Assembly (NCBI GenBank): GCA_029246415.1
Contig: JAQWNF010000033.1
Location: 1-32,760 of the forward strand
Direction of reading: 5' to 3'
Source of the DNA: Glaciecola sp.
Lineage (GTDB): Bacteria > Pseudomonadota > Gammaproteobacteria > Enterobacterales > Alteromonadaceae
DNA length: 32,760 nt
Shown piece by piece: positions 6,284-17,269 of the stretch (its first letter is position 1; each line of letters opens with the position of its first letter). A model generated the notes under the pieces. That model saw nothing but the letters and a program-made list of their open reading frames with translations, was not told the DNA's origin and did not search any database. Made by a program: the position numbers and the translations under genes.

Positions 6284-8736
6284 TTTACGTGACATGACTC
6301 AAGATTCCAAATACGTTCAACATAATCTTTAATTGAACGGTCAGAGGTAAACTTGCCCATTTTAGCGGTATTCAAAATCGCCATCCTTGCCCAATCACTT
6401 TGATCGCGATAAGCCGCATCCACACGCTCTTGCGCTTGAGAATAACTATCATAGTCCGCTAAACATAGATACGGATCGCCACCATCAAGTAGACTGTATT
6501 TAATTGAAGATAATGCACGTGGTTTACCTGGTGTAAAGTAATCTGTATCTAACCAATCAATCACCGCTTTAAGCTCTGGGTTTTTATAGTAGTAATCATA
6601 AGGATTATATCCTTTATCATTCAGAGCTTGTACTTCATCAACCGTTAAACCAAAGATAAAGATGTTGTCGTCTCCTACTTCTTCGGCAATCTCGATATTC
6701 GCACCATCTAAAGTACCAATCGTTAATGCACCGTTAAGTGACAATTTCATATTACCAGTCCCCGACGCTTCTTTACCCGCTGTCGAAATCTGCTCTGATA
6801 CATCTGCAGCAGGGATCATTTTTTCAGCTAATGAGACGCGATAGTTAGGTAAAAATACTACTTTGAGTTTGCCGTTAACACGAGGATCATTATTAACTTT
6901 TTCTGCTACGGCATTGATTGCGTAAATAATATCTTTGGCAAGTTTATAACCCGGCGCTGCTTTAGCACCAAAAATGAATACACGAGGGTGCATGTCATAA
7001 CTTGGGTTTTCTAACAAACGACGATATAGCGCTAGAATATGCAACAAGTTTAAATGTTGACGCTTGTACTCATGTAAACGTTTAATTTGGACATCAAAAA
7101 TCGCTTTAGTATCAACCTCAATACCAGTTAGACTCTTAATTTCAGCTGCAAGTAATGCTTTGTTTTCTTGCTTTACTTTCATGAATTGCTTTTGGAACGT
7201 TTTGTTCGTCGCATGCTTAGCTAGACCCGTTAATTTATCTAAATCTAACGGCCAATCTGCACCAATCTTTTTATCGATTAAGCTAGATAATTTAGGGTTA
7301 CAGGCTTTTAACCAACGACGTGGCGTAATACCGTTAGTGACGTTCTTTAACTTACCAGGCCACATGGTTTCAAATTCTGGGAATAGATTTTCTTTGACCA
7401 GTTTAGAATGGATCTCAGCAACACCATTTACCGCAAATGAACCAATGACAGAAAGATTACCCATGCGTACCATTTTTTCATCGGCTTCTTCAATGATTGA
7501 TAACTTAGCTTTCATCGCATTATCGCCAGGCCACACTTTTTCAACTTCCGCGAGGAAGCGATGGTTAATTTCATAAATAATTTCAATATGGCGTGGTAAG
7601 ATTTTTTCGATCATACGCACAGGCCATTTTTCTAGGGCTTCAGGTAATAATGTGTGATTGGTATAGGCAAAAACATTCGAACTTATTGCCCACGCGCTGT
7701 CCCAATCAAGCTCTGCTCTGTCCACCAAGATACGCATTAACTCAGGGATCGCAATGGCAGGATGCGTATCATTTAGCTGGATCACGACTTGATCAACAAA
7801 ACGGCTCCAATCATCACCATGCGCACGCTTGTAACGACGGATAATATCTTTGAGTGAACACGCACTAAAGAAATATTGCTGGATCAGGCGTAACTCTTTA
7901 CCCGCCTCAGTTTCGTCATTCGGATACAGGACTTTAGAAATGGTTTCTGCTTGTACGTTTTCACGTTGTGCATCAACATAACCGCCAGCATTAAATACAT
8001 CCCAATTAAAATAATCAGATGCTTCAGATTGCCATAAGCGTAATACGTTAACTGTTTTGCCTTCATAACCAACAACAGGAATATCCCATGGTACCCCTTT
8101 GACTATCATACTCGGGTGCCACTCTTTTTGGATCCCGCCGTTTTTACCATATTTGGTTTCAACATAACCGTATAAAGGGATCTCTTGTAGTGATTCAGGA
8201 CGACAGATTTCCCATGGGTTACCGTAATCACGCCAGCTATCAGGGCGTTCAATTTGCTCACCGTTGCGGATCTCTTGACGGAACAATCCATGTTCATAAT
8301 GCAAACCATAACCAATTGCAGGCAATTCTAAGGTGGCTAATGAATCAATATAGCATGCAGCCAAACGACCTAAACCGCCATTGCCTAATGCCATATCAGG
8401 CTCTTCTTCTAATACGTCAGTTAAATCTACGCCTAATTCTTTTAATGCTTCTTGGGCTTGTTCAAACACACCGAAATTATGCATGTTATTAGATAATAAT
8501 CGCCCCATCAAAAACTCAGCAGAAAAATAATGAACGGCTCTAGTATCGTTTACATAGTGAGTTTTTTGGGTTTTGCGAAGGCCTTCTAAGACCATTTCTT
8601 GGATAGCAGCACTGGTGGCTTTCCACCAAGCATGGTTATTCGCTTTGTTTTCATCAGTACCTAAGGTGCTATGGAGATGGCGCACAACTGCGTCTTTAAA
8701 TTCTTTCTTGGATAATACTGGAACAGTAGATGACAT
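6280..8736 (-). CDS. glgP: glycogen/starch/alpha-glucan phosphorylase
   Basis: GlgP releases glucose-1-phosphate from the non-reducing ends of alpha-1,4-glucans using pyridoxal phosphate in the cytosol. At 818 residues it has the usual length of the GT35 family. The PLP-binding lysine is K664 in EASGTGNMK, followed by the conserved [10 protein letters not shown]. The N-terminal half carries [17 protein letters not shown] and [18 protein letters not shown], both family signatures. The start has AGAGAAA upstream as a ribosome site. pgm lies 240 bp upstream on the same strand, so the two products act in sequence: glucan to glucose-1-phosphate to glucose-6-phosphate. No glgA, glgB, glgC or glgX is present here. 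astE follows at 32 nt. Confidence 0.97.
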   Translation of the reverse strand: MSSTVPVLSKKEFKDAVVRHLHSTLGTDENKANNHAWWKATSAAIQEMVLEGLRKTQKTHYVNDTRAVHYFSAEFLMGRLLSNNMHNFGVFEQAQEALKELGVDLTDVLEEEPDMALGNGGLGRLAACYIDSLATLELPAIGYGLHYEHGLFRQEIRNGEQIERPDSWRDYGNPWEICRPESLQEIPLYGYVETKYGKNGGIQKEWHPSMIVKGVPWDIPVVGYEGKTVNVLRLWQSEASDYFNWDVFNAGGYVDAQRENVQAETISKVLYPNDETEAGKELRLIQQYFFSACSLKDIIRRYKRAHGDDWSRFVDQVVIQLNDTHPAIAIPELMRILVDRAELDWDSAWAISSNVFAYTNHTLLPEALEKWPVRMIEKILPRHIEIIYEINHRFLAEVEKVWPGDNAMKAKLSIIEEADEKMVRMGNLSVIGSFAVNGVAEIHSKLVKENLFPEFETMWPGKLKNVTNGITPRRWLKACNPKLSSLIDKKIGADWPLDLDKLTGLAKHATNKTFQKQFMKVKQENKALLAAEIKSLTGIEVDTKAIFDVQIKRLHEYKRQHLNLLHILALYRRLLENPSYDMHPRVFIFGAKAAPGYKLAKDIIYAINAVAEKVNNDPRVNGKLKVVFLPNYRVSLAEKMIPAADVSEQISTAGKEASGTGNMKLSLNGALTIGTLDGANIEIAEEVGDDNIFIFGLTVDEVQALNDKGYNPYDYYYKNPELKAVIDWLDTDYFTPGKPRALSSIKYSLLDGGDPYLCLADYDSYSQAQERVDAAYRDQSDWARMAILNTAKMGKFTSDRSIKDYVERIWNLESCHVK

Positions 8737-8868
8737 AATAATTTCTCTTGAAAAATGTGATATTGTCTAACAAATAATATTTACAAGATAATATAGCAAG
8801 TCTTGCAACAACTTTATGTAAAATATTTGTTAATTATCAAAGAAATCAAACTGAATACGAATTCAACA

Positions 8869-8923
8869 AGCCTCTCATTAACATAATAGCAACACTATTA
8901 CTCCATTTGATTAACAAGAGGCT
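8869..8923. terminator. hairpin between pgm and glgP
   Basis: AGCCTCT (8869-8875) and AGAGGCT (8917-8923) pair, with a few more base pairs inward (TTAA), and enclose a nested AATAG/CTATT hairpin. It lies downstream of the pgm stop. On the minus strand, in the direction of pgm, the U-tract is weak (TTGTTGAATT), so partial termination or 3'-end protection is more likely than strict termination. The other strand has the richer T-run. The rest of 8737-8976 is AT-rich and presumably holds a glgP promoter that I could not define. Confidence 0.4.
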
Positions 8924-8976
8924 ATTTTAACTTTCTTTTCTCACTCTTTTTCGGCAGGAAACTATCGATTTTTAGA

Positions 8977-10611
8977 TTAAGCGATAACACTTTCAACTAA
9001 TGTTTGAGCATCAGCGAGTAACTGTTCTAAATGATCAGCAGAGATGAAGCTCTCAGCATAGATTTTGTAAACATTTTCAGTACCAGACGGACGTGCTGCA
9101 AACCAGCCATTTTCGGTTGATACTTTTAAGCCGCCAATTGCTGCGCCATTACCTGGTGCATGAGTTTGTTTATTGATAATGGTTTCACCCGCAATACTAT
9201 CAGCGGTCACGGCATCTGCAGTCATCGATGATAACGCTTGTTTTTGAGCTAATGTTGCCGCCACATCCATGCGCTTATAATGCGGTGTACCGAATTTTTC
9301 TGTCAATGCGCGATAGCGTTGTGCGGGATCTTGTCCCGTAACCGCAGTCATTTCCGCAGCTAGTAAACATAAAATAAAGCCATCTTTATCGGTAGCCCAT
9401 GGCGTCCCATCTAAACGCAAGAAAATACCTCCAGCACTTTCTTCACCAGCAAAACCGATTGATTGGTTTAACAAACCTTGTACGAACCACTTAAAACCAA
9501 CTGGCATTTCAGCTAACTGACGTTGATTGCTAGCGACAACACGGTCGACCATTGAACTAGACACTAAGGTTTTGCCTATTTGTAAGCTCTCAGCCCATTG
9601 CGGACGATAATTAAGTACATAATCAATTGCTACTGCAAGATAATGATTTGGATTCATTAATCCTTGTGGCGTGACAATACCGTGACGATCAAAATCCGCA
9701 TCATTACCAAAAGCTAACGCAAACTTATCTTTGTGTGCTAATAATCCCGCCATCGCATACGGTGACGAACAATCCATTCGGATTTGCCCATCTTTATCTA
9801 ACGTCATAAAACTAAAACGCTGATCAACATCGTTATTAACGACATCAATGTCTAAACCGTATTGCTGTGCAATCATCGCCCAATAACGAGTGCCGGCTCC
9901 GCCAAGTGGATCTGCACCAATTTTAATCTTGGCATTGGCAATCGCTTGCATATCGATTACGTTAGCTAAATCGTCAATATAAGCAGGCGCAAAATCAACC
10001 TCAGTTAAATATTCACTGGCCAGCGCTTCAGTAATTGGCATGCTAATTACTGCAACATTATGCGCCGACATAATCTCATTAGCTCGCTTTTGAATCGTGC
10101 TAGTCGCGTCCGTATCTGCAGGACCACCGTGTGTTGCATTGTATTTAAAACCACCATCTTGCGGTGGATTATGGGATGGCGTGATCACCACACCGTCAGC
10201 TTGATCTGAATGCGACGCGTTGTATTGTAAAATCGCATGAGAAATAACAGGAGTTGGCGTGTAATCACGTGCAGCTTGAATCACCACATTGACCTTATTG
10301 GCGCATAATACTTCTATTGTCGTGGTCAACGCGGCCTCGGATAATGCATGCGTATCCATACCGACATAACAAGGGCCAGTAATCTTTTGTGCGTGTCGAT
10401 ACTCAGCTAACGCTTGAGCAATGGCAGCAATATGCGCTTCATTAAATGAGCACTTATGGGCACAACCTCGATGGCCAGAGGTACCAAACGTGACAGCTTG
10501 CTCAGCAATGCTAACATCTGGCTCAAGTGTATAGTAATCACTAATCAGTTTAGCAACATTAATAAGATCGGATTGTTGTGCTGGTTTACCAGCTCGTTCA
10601 TGAAGCGCCAT
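8977..10611 (-). CDS. pgm: phosphoglucomutase (alpha-D-glucose phosphate-specific)
   Basis: Pgm interconverts glucose-1-phosphate and glucose-6-phosphate through a phosphoserine intermediate in the cytosol. Motifs in order are FGTSGHRG, the active serine S146 in TPSHNPP, the Mg-binding aspartates in NDADFDRHG (about residue 300), GEESAG for sugar binding, and the phosphate-binding RPSGTENVYK near the C-terminus. I start it at ATG 10611 (MALHERAGKPAQQSDLI, 544 aa). This matches the E. coli start, and AGGA lies 7 nt upstream. A GTG two codons earlier (10617) is also in frame. It lies upstream of glgP on the same strand, with a hairpin between. Confidence 0.95.
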   Translation of the reverse strand: MALHERAGKPAQQSDLINVAKLISDYYTLEPDVSIAEQAVTFGTSGHRGCAHKCSFNEAHIAAIAQALAEYRHAQKITGPCYVGMDTHALSEAALTTTIEVLCANKVNVVIQAARDYTPTPVISHAILQYNASHSDQADGVVITPSHNPPQDGGFKYNATHGGPADTDATSTIQKRANEIMSAHNVAVISMPITEALASEYLTEVDFAPAYIDDLANVIDMQAIANAKIKIGADPLGGAGTRYWAMIAQQYGLDIDVVNNDVDQRFSFMTLDKDGQIRMDCSSPYAMAGLLAHKDKFALAFGNDADFDRHGIVTPQGLMNPNHYLAVAIDYVLNYRPQWAESLQIGKTLVSSSMVDRVVASNQRQLAEMPVGFKWFVQGLLNQSIGFAGEESAGGIFLRLDGTPWATDKDGFILCLLAAEMTAVTGQDPAQRYRALTEKFGTPHYKRMDVAATLAQKQALSSMTADAVTADSIAGETIINKQTHAPGNGAAIGGLKVSTENGWFAARPSGTENVYKIYAESFISADHLEQLLADAQTLVESVIA

Positions 10612-10819
10612 CGACACATCCTTTTGAATAATAACGTTTAAAAAATATCGTATCTAAATAGAAAATCTATAGTAAGCGTAATTAACTGATATTTCATCTC
10701 ATTTTTATAAATAAACCGTCGATAATTACTACATTGTTATAACTTAACCTGATGATTAATAAGCAAAACGTATGCTTGTTGTCTATGCTTTAACAAGACT
10801 TAACAGGAATGTGGATTAT

Positions 10820-11746
10820 ATGCAGCACCTTTTTAGCGCCGCAGTAAGTAAGATCAGCCAAGTGTTAATTGGCAAGCAACGTCAAGTAGAGCTAGCGGTC
10901 ACATGCTTATTAGCAAATGGTCATTTACTCATTGAAGATTTGCCGGGGATGGGCAAAACAACTCTCTCACATGCCCTTGCCAATGTGTTTGGATTAGCCG
11001 ATACACGCATTCAATTTACTTCAGATCTATTACCAGCCGATGTCTTAGGTGTGTCTATTTTTGATCAAGCGGCACAAACCTTTTCCTTTCATCATGGTCC
11101 CGTATTCAATCAAATTGTACTAGCTGATGAAATCAACCGCGCCAGTCCCAAAAGCCAATCAGCATTATTAGAAGCGATGGAAGAAAAACAAGTGAGCATA
11201 GATGGTAAGACTTACCCTCTGCCCCGCCCGTTTTTTGTAATCGCAACACAAAATCCGTCATTTCAATCGGGTACTTACCCTTTACCTGAATCACAGTTAG
11301 ACCGATTTTTAATGCGCATCGTACTCGGTTATCCCAATATCGACGCTGAAAAGCGCATGTTAGTCGAACAATATGATGATACGCGTCACACCACAGAGCC
11401 TATGTTAACCGTGACTGATTTGTTTGCTGCGCAAAAAGCGTGTCAAGATATCCATGTATCTGACGCGGTAATCAATTATATCCTGCGCTTAGCTAATTAC
11501 ACACGCAACGAACCTGAATTTCCAAACGCTTTATCGCCACGTGCAACAAAAGCATTATTGCGCGCGACGCGAGCTTGGGCATTTTTACAAGGTCGAGATT
11601 TTGCCATACCAGAAGACGTACAAGCAGTGCTACCTAGTGTTGCCGAGCATCGTTTACGTTCAGAATTAACCGACTTAGGTGACGATCAAATGCTCAGTGA
11701 ATTGTTAGTTGATGCGGTTAATCCCATTATCGCTCAAGCCTCATAA
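10820..11746 (+). CDS. MoxR family AAA+ ATPase
   Basis: A 308-residue AAA+ protein of the MoxR class. It has Walker A in DLPGMGKTT (about residues 40-48), Walker B as LADEINRA with D104-E105, the sensor-1 motif ATQNP, and a C-terminal helical lid. MoxR ATPases act as chaperones, usually for partners encoded beside them. The following DUF58 and transglutaminase genes fit this arrangement. I chose ATG 10820, which has AGGA about 11 nt upstream and gives the usual N-terminus running into KISQVLIGKQ. An in-frame ATG at 10772 would add 16 residues that do not look conserved. The gap to the DUF58 gene is 11 nt. Confidence 0.9.
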   Translation: MQHLFSAAVSKISQVLIGKQRQVELAVTCLLANGHLLIEDLPGMGKTTLSHALANVFGLADTRIQFTSDLLPADVLGVSIFDQAAQTFSFHHGPVFNQIVLADEINRASPKSQSALLEAMEEKQVSIDGKTYPLPRPFFVIATQNPSFQSGTYPLPESQLDRFLMRIVLGYPNIDAEKRMLVEQYDDTRHTTEPMLTVTDLFAAQKACQDIHVSDAVINYILRLANYTRNEPEFPNALSPRATKALLRATRAWAFLQGRDFAIPEDVQAVLPSVAEHRLRSELTDLGDDQMLSELLVDAVNPIIAQAS

Positions 11747-11757
11747 GCGGATAGTAG

Positions 11758-12798
11758 ATGGACTTAGAATATCTAACACAACGACTGTCAACCCGCAAAG
11801 AAAAGTGGTTAAATCGGCGTATTCCAAAAGCGGGACGCTATCAACTAGATAACCAATCGATTTTTATATTACCGACTAAATTTGGCTATGTATTTTTATT
11901 TTTTAGCATTCTGTTGTTTGTTTTTGGTACCAATTATCAAGCCAATACCCTGATCATGCTGAGTTTTATACTCATTGCGTTATTTATCGTTCACATGTTT
12001 GCTAGCTTCTTAAATTTTGCACGCTTGTATGTCAGTATTGGTCACATTCAACCTGTCTTTGCAGGGACGACTGCTGCCATTCCATTACAGATATTACCTA
12101 GTCAATCAGACCGTCCGACGCGCGGTACGTTATGGGTGAGCTTTTGGCAAACCAAACGCTACCAATCCATTGAATTAGATACGTTACAAGGTACGGCAAA
12201 TATTCGCTATTTTGCGCAGCAACGTGGAATAGGCCCCTTACCGCGGATGACCTTACAATGTGATTATCCGCTGGGTTTATTTCGGTGCTGGACGCATTTA
12301 CAGTTTATTCAACCTTTAACCGTTTATCCTCAACCCATTGCAGGCACAATACCGCTAGAACAAATTGCACAATTAGCAAAAGACACACGCAGCACCGCTA
12401 TGGGTGGTAAAGCTTTAGACCAACCAGATGATTTTGATTCGTTAGTGGCATATCAACACGGTGATCCGTTACATAGCGTAGCATGGAAACAATTAGCTAA
12501 AACTGGAGATATGTTACGTAAACGTTTTTCCGGCACCTCTCCTGAACAAGGTTACCTATCTTTACCAATGCATGGCAATATCGAAAAAGGCTTAAGCCAA
12601 TTAGCGTATCAAATTAACCAATGCCACAATAAAAATGCAGTATATGGTCTTTTTTTACCGACTCAAACCATTGCGCCCAACCACAGTGAAGCTCATAAGC
12701 AAGCATGCTTAGCGGCATTAGCTGAGTTTCCTATAAGTGCTAATGTACTACAGACAAAAAAAGCCCCGTCGCAGAAAAAAGTGGCATCATATGAATAA
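11758..12798 (+). CDS. DUF58 domain-containing membrane protein
   Basis: A 346-residue protein with two adjacent membrane helices (about residues 41-82). The following region ends in the DUF58 core: DDFDSLVAYQHGDPLHSVAWKQ, then RKRFSG around residues 222-256. DUF58 proteins often resemble von Willebrand A domains and are thought to be MoxR partners. Here the gene is the middle of a MoxR-DUF58-TgpA operon, starting 11 nt after the first gene and overlapping the third by 8 nt. The biochemical role is unknown; a part in envelope protein maturation is inference from context. Confidence 0.88.
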   Translation: MDLEYLTQRLSTRKEKWLNRRIPKAGRYQLDNQSIFILPTKFGYVFLFFSILLFVFGTNYQANTLIMLSFILIALFIVHMFASFLNFARLYVSIGHIQPVFAGTTAAIPLQILPSQSDRPTRGTLWVSFWQTKRYQSIELDTLQGTANIRYFAQQRGIGPLPRMTLQCDYPLGLFRCWTHLQFIQPLTVYPQPIAGTIPLEQIAQLAKDTRSTAMGGKALDQPDDFDSLVAYQHGDPLHSVAWKQLAKTGDMLRKRFSGTSPEQGYLSLPMHGNIEKGLSQLAYQINQCHNKNAVYGLFLPTQTIAPNHSEAHKQACLAALAEFPISANVLQTKKAPSQKKVASYE

Positions 12799-14977
12799 CG
12801 CAAATAACAATGGAGTAAACACACAACAAAGTACTTTTGCCGATTCTATTGCAGGTAAGCCACGCTCTGCTGCACATAATAAAAGCTTTCTGGCGTTAAC
12901 AATGGCATTTTGTTTGGTTACTTGTTCATTGTACAGCCATGTCACTATTTGGATTTTGTTGATTGGGCTCATTGCAGTAATCATGCGATTTTTGTTGTAT
13001 TTAGGACTTTATCAGCATGTACCAGGCACACGCATAATTAATATTTTAGGCATAGTGTCAGGTGCGCTTTTAGTTGTGATGAGTCAAGATATGACGATGT
13101 TGCGAGCCATGATCAATTTATTAATCATGGCTAGCGCTTTGAAAATTATGGTGTTACATACCCAAAAAGATCTCTTATTTATTTTTATCAGTGTTTTATT
13201 CTTAGCGGCTCTAGGTTTAATTATTCATAATGAATTTATATTTACGGTATTTTATAGTGCCTTAGTCGTGGTATTGTTAGCAACGCTAGCGTCACACTTT
13301 GCCCCGAGTCGCCCCTTACGCCAATCGCTGAGTAAGACGCTTTGGTTATTTGTGCAATCATTGCCAATAGCCTTGATCATGTATTTCCTCGTACCCCATT
13401 TTGCTCCATTTTGGCAAGTCCCCGCTCCAAAACAAGAGACAACAGGCTTAACCGATATAGTCAAACCTGGCAACATTGCAGATTTAGCCCAATCGGCCAA
13501 TCTCGCTATGATAGTCAAATTTAATCAAGGCGAGATCCCCAAATTTCATCAACGCTATTGGCGCGCCTTAGTCATTGATGAGTTTGATGGTGAATCATGG
13601 TCACAATCGCAATTACAGCAAGCCTATCAACAACCACTGTTAGCACCGATACAACCACAACAACATCTTATCTCTCAGAGCCATAATGACATTCAGTTCA
13701 CGCAATATGAGAGTATTCTAATGGCAAATCAAACTCAGTATGTGCCAACACTTAACGCTATTATTGATATTAAAAGTGATGGACCCACATCCAGCCAACA
13801 AAAAAATCTTTATCATATCACCGCGTCTAACCATGTTATCAATGCGCAACCACAAGTCTTTACCACTAATTATTCAGCGATGAGTATGCTCAATGCTAAC
13901 CATCAGCGTCGATTATCAGAACCCGAAACAGCCCAGTATTTACAGTTACCTAAGGTTAACCAACAAAAAGTGCCAAGCACGTTTAATCCTAGGCTTAATC
14001 CAAAAACACAGGCATGGGTGAAACAATTGAGTAAAAACAACCCTAGCCTAGCGCAATTTATTGTCGCGTTTAATCGTTTTTTGTTAGATGAAAACTTTAC
14101 CTATACATTGCAACCACCGCTGATGCAGGAAAATATGGTCGATCAGTTTTTGTTTACTTATCAAACTGGCTTTTGTTCACATTATGCCTCTGCTATGGCC
14201 TATGCGTTGCGCTTAGCAGGTTACCCAACACGCTTAGTCGCAGGCTATCAAGGCGGTGAGCAAGTCAACGAGTCAACATTAATGATTTATCAATATGACG
14301 CACATGCTTGGTTAGAAGTGTATAACCCCTCTTTAGGCTGGCAACGCTTAGATCCAACAGCAGTGATTGCCCCCACTCGGATCAGTGACGGCTTAGCGCA
14401 AGCGCTTACCAATCAAGATGAGTATTTAGCACAAGATATGTTTAGCTTGGCAAAATATAACCATATCCCAGGGATAGAACAACTGCATCAGTTATTGCAA
14501 CAAGGAGCAGTGATGTGGCATGGCTCATTTCGTTCATTTGATAATTCAGATAAACAAGATCTGCTCAAAGCACTCATGCAACAATTTAGCATTACCCATC
14601 CAATGTGGTTAAGTTTAGGAGGTTTAGCTTTAATCTGTTTGTGCTTAACTAGCTATTTTATCTATGGAAGTACTCGTCAAGTTGCACAATCTGAACATAT
14701 AAAATGGTATTTAATGTCTAGGCAGTGGTGTGTCGGTCGATATGTTAAAGGCGCTACAGAATCAGCGAGTGACATTCAGCATTATCCACCAGAAAAGTTT
14801 TTATCATGGCTGATAACTCATGCTTCTGATGAAATTATTGCTGAAATGCAGCAAATTACCAGATGGTTTATACAGCATGAATATCAAGCTGGCTCAGAAG
14901 AAAAAGAAAACAGTGGAAAGCATCTAATCGCAAAACAGATTAAATCTAGTTATAAAAGATTAAAACGCATTACTTAA
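12791..14977 (+). CDS. TgpA-type transglutaminase membrane protein (DUF3488)
   Basis: A 728-residue protein. The N-terminal third is a set of about six membrane helices (DUF3488 region), followed by a periplasmic transglutaminase-like domain, one more membrane helix (GGLALICLCLTSYFIYG) and a cytosolic tail. The catalytic triad is C462 (TGFCSHYASAMAY), H505 (DAHAWLEV) and D521 (RLDPTA). Pseudomonas aeruginosa TgpA has this architecture and is essential, but its substrate is not clear. ATG 12791 overlaps the DUF58 stop (ATGAATAA). An earlier in-frame ATG at 12737 would put a basic stretch inside the DUF58 gene and is less likely. The operon ends at the hairpin at 14995-15023. Confidence 0.9.
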   Translation: MNNANNNGVNTQQSTFADSIAGKPRSAAHNKSFLALTMAFCLVTCSLYSHVTIWILLIGLIAVIMRFLLYLGLYQHVPGTRIINILGIVSGALLVVMSQDMTMLRAMINLLIMASALKIMVLHTQKDLLFIFISVLFLAALGLIIHNEFIFTVFYSALVVVLLATLASHFAPSRPLRQSLSKTLWLFVQSLPIALIMYFLVPHFAPFWQVPAPKQETTGLTDIVKPGNIADLAQSANLAMIVKFNQGEIPKFHQRYWRALVIDEFDGESWSQSQLQQAYQQPLLAPIQPQQHLISQSHNDIQFTQYESILMANQTQYVPTLNAIIDIKSDGPTSSQQKNLYHITASNHVINAQPQVFTTNYSAMSMLNANHQRRLSEPETAQYLQLPKVNQQKVPSTFNPRLNPKTQAWVKQLSKNNPSLAQFIVAFNRFLLDENFTYTLQPPLMQENMVDQFLFTYQTGFCSHYASAMAYALRLAGYPTRLVAGYQGGEQVNESTLMIYQYDAHAWLEVYNPSLGWQRLDPTAVIAPTRISDGLAQALTNQDEYLAQDMFSLAKYNHIPGIEQLHQLLQQGAVMWHGSFRSFDNSDKQDLLKALMQQFSITHPMWLSLGGLALICLCLTSYFIYGSTRQVAQSEHIKWYLMSRQWCVGRYVKGATESASDIQHYPPEKFLSWLITHASDEIIAEMQQITRWFIQHEYQAGSEEKENSGKHLIAKQIKSSYKRLKRIT

Positions 14978-14994
14978 AATCATAAAATTGACGC

Positions 14995-15023
14995 AAAAAA
15001 AAAGCCCGCTAATGCGGGCTTTT
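14995..15023. terminator. bidirectional Rho-independent terminator
   Basis: GCCCGC-TAAT-GCGGGC is a perfect 6-bp GC stem with a 4-nt loop, flanked by nine A residues on the left and TTTT on the right, so that AAA/TTT extends the stem. On the minus strand it ends in a run of nine T, making it strong for fusA. On the plus strand TTTTATATTTT serves the transglutaminase operon. It lies between these two convergent units. Confidence 0.93.
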
Positions 15024-15046
15024 ATATTTTGTCGTTTAACTACTAA

Positions 15047-17134
15047 TTATTTAGCAGCTTTACGTACACGTGCTTCTTCCATTACGGCTTCAGCTACGTT
15101 TTGTGGACATTGACTGTAGTGTGAGAACTCCATAGAGAACTGACCACGACCAGATGTCATAGTACGTAATTGACCGATGTAACCAAACATTTCTGATAAT
15201 GGTACGTCAGCTTTAACACGAACGCCAGTTGCACCAGCTTCTTGGTCTTTGATCATACCACGACGACGGTTTAAGTCACCGATAACATCACCAACGTGGT
15301 CATCAGGCGTAAACACATCAACTTTCATGATTGGTTCAATCAGTTGTGGAGACGCTTTTGGAATCGATTGACGGAATGCACCTTTCGCTGCAATCTCAAA
15401 CGCAACAGCAGATGAATCAACTGCGTGGAAACCACCGTCGTATAATTCTACTTCAACATCAAGTACAGGATAACCAGCAAGAACACCCTGCTCCATCATA
15501 GACTTAAAGCCTTTTTCGATAGCTGGGAAGAATTCCTTAGGAACGTTACCACCAACAACTACTGATTTGAATGTAAAACCAGAGTTCGCTTCGCCTGGAC
15601 GAATGCGGTAATCGATTTTACCAAACTGACCAGAACCACCAGATTGCTTCTTGTGCGTGTAAGAATCTTCAACTTCTGAAGTAATCGTTTCACGGTAAGC
15701 AACTTGAGGCTGACCTACTTCTAGCTCTACGCCATAAGTACGCTTCAAAATATCTACTTTGATGTCTAAGTGTAATTCACCCATACCTTTAAGGATGGTT
15801 TCACCAGAATCTTCATCAGTTTCAACTTGGAAAGACGGATCTTCTGCAACCATTTTACCGATAGCAATACCCATTTTCTCAGTAGAGCCTTTATCTTTTG
15901 GAGATACGGCAATTGAGATTACTGGCTCAGGGAAAATCATTGGCTCTAGTGTACATTCATGCTTAGGATCACATAATGTGTGACCAGTCTGAACGTTTTT
16001 CATACCAACGATTGCAATGATATCACCCGCTTGCGCAGTTGCGATTTCAGTACGGTCGTTTGCATGCATCTCAACCATACGGCCGATACGCTCAGTTTTA
16101 CCTGTAGCAGAGTTAAGGATAGTATCACCCTTGTTCAACGTACCAGAGTAGATACGTACGAACGTCAATGCACCGAAACGGTCATCCATAATTTTGAATG
16201 CAAGAGCACGTAAAGGCTCTTTAACATCAACAATCGCAAATTCACCCGTTGCTTCACCAGTATCTGGGTCAGTTAATGGCTGAGGATCAACTTCAGTTGG
16301 GCTTGGTAAATAGTCAACAACAGCGTCAAGTACGTTTTGAACACCTTTGTTTTTAAATGCAGAACCACAGTAAGTTGGGAAGAAATCAATTTTGCGTGTA
16401 CCTTCACGGATACAATGTTTGATTTGTGCAATAGTTGGCATTTCGCCTTCCATATACGCCATCAACAATTCATCGTCTTGCTCTAACGCAGTTTCGATAA
16501 GAAGCTCATGATACGCTTCAACATCATCAACCATGTCAGCAGGAACATCAGTAATTTCATAGTTTTCTGGAAGACCAGTGTCATCCCAGATGTATGCTTT
16601 TTTCTCAAGAACATCAACAACACCAACGAAGTTTTCTTCGATGCCGATTGGTAATGTCATGATAAGTGGGTTTGCTGCTAATACGTCTTTAACTTGCTTA
16701 GTTACACGGTAAAAATCTGCACCCATACGGTCAAGTTTGTTAACGAAAATGATACGTGCTACTTCAGATTCGTTCGCATAACGCCAGTTAGTTTCTGACT
16801 GAGGTTCAACACCACCAGATCCACAGAAAACACCAACACCACCATCAAGTACTTTCAATGAACGGTAAACTTCAACAGTGAAGTCAACGTGTCCAGGAGT
16901 ATCGATGATGTTCATGCGATGGTCTTTCCAGAAACAAGTAGTAGCAGCAGACTGGATGGTAATTCCGCGCTCAGCTTCTTGTTCCATGAAATCGGTAGTT
17001 GATTCACCGTCGTGCACTTCGCCCGACTTATGGATTTTACCGGTTAATTTTAAGATACGTTCTGTAGTGGTCGTTTTACCCGCGTCAACGTGAGCAAAAA
17101 TACCAATATTTCTATAGTGTGCTAAATCAGACAT
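15047..17134 (-). CDS. fusA: elongation factor G (second-copy EF-G 2 type)
   Basis: A 695-residue translational GTPase. G1 is AHVDAGKTT (14-22), then RGITIQ, G3 DTPGHVD, G4 NKLD and G5 GSAFKN. Domains II to V are all present, including GMGELHLDI and VAYRETI. The NKLD in place of the more usual NKMD, the segment [25 protein letters not shown] (given here only as a landmark near residues 104-128) and the isolated location suggest the second EF-G found in Shewanella and Vibrio relatives (EF-G 2, fusB). The canonical copy would sit with rpsL, rpsG and tuf, absent here. It may do translocation or ribosome recycling. A perfect TATAAT with a GC-rich discriminator (17175-17180, minus) lies upstream but lacks a good -35. 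Confidence 0.92.
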   Translation of the reverse strand: MSDLAHYRNIGIFAHVDAGKTTTTERILKLTGKIHKSGEVHDGESTTDFMEQEAERGITIQSAATTCFWKDHRMNIIDTPGHVDFTVEVYRSLKVLDGGVGVFCGSGGVEPQSETNWRYANESEVARIIFVNKLDRMGADFYRVTKQVKDVLAANPLIMTLPIGIEENFVGVVDVLEKKAYIWDDTGLPENYEITDVPADMVDDVEAYHELLIETALEQDDELLMAYMEGEMPTIAQIKHCIREGTRKIDFFPTYCGSAFKNKGVQNVLDAVVDYLPSPTEVDPQPLTDPDTGEATGEFAIVDVKEPLRALAFKIMDDRFGALTFVRIYSGTLNKGDTILNSATGKTERIGRMVEMHANDRTEIATAQAGDIIAIVGMKNVQTGHTLCDPKHECTLEPMIFPEPVISIAVSPKDKGSTEKMGIAIGKMVAEDPSFQVETDEDSGETILKGMGELHLDIKVDILKRTYGVELEVGQPQVAYRETITSEVEDSYTHKKQSGGSGQFGKIDYRIRPGEANSGFTFKSVVVGGNVPKEFFPAIEKGFKSMMEQGVLAGYPVLDVEVELYDGGFHAVDSSAVAFEIAAKGAFRQSIPKASPQLIEPIMKVDVFTPDDHVGDVIGDLNRRRGMIKDQEAGATGVRVKADVPLSEMFGYIGQLRTMTSGRGQFSMEFSHYSQCPQNVAEAVMEEARVRKAAK

Positions 17135-17269
17135 AGTTCCACTTATTTAATTGGTTCATAAAAAAATCGGGCGGATTATATCGGATCTTAGGGGTGTTTA
17201 GATACCTTTTTTTAGTATATTGCTAAATAAAACTGTAAAAAAAGTAAAAGTAGCCCTAAAAAACCGATT

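Noticed and set aside
7064-7576. Long plus-strand frame of 170 codons inside glgP
   Set aside because: It is the antisense shadow of a well-conserved coding sequence, with no family features and no ribosome site.
10772-10819. Longer N-terminus for the MoxR protein
   Set aside because: The extra 16 residues do not resemble MoxR starts and no ribosome site stands before 10772; AGGA stands before 10820.
12737-12790. Longer N-terminus for the transglutaminase protein
   Set aside because: It would lie within the DUF58 gene and add a very basic stretch; the overlap start at 12791 is the usual operon arrangement.
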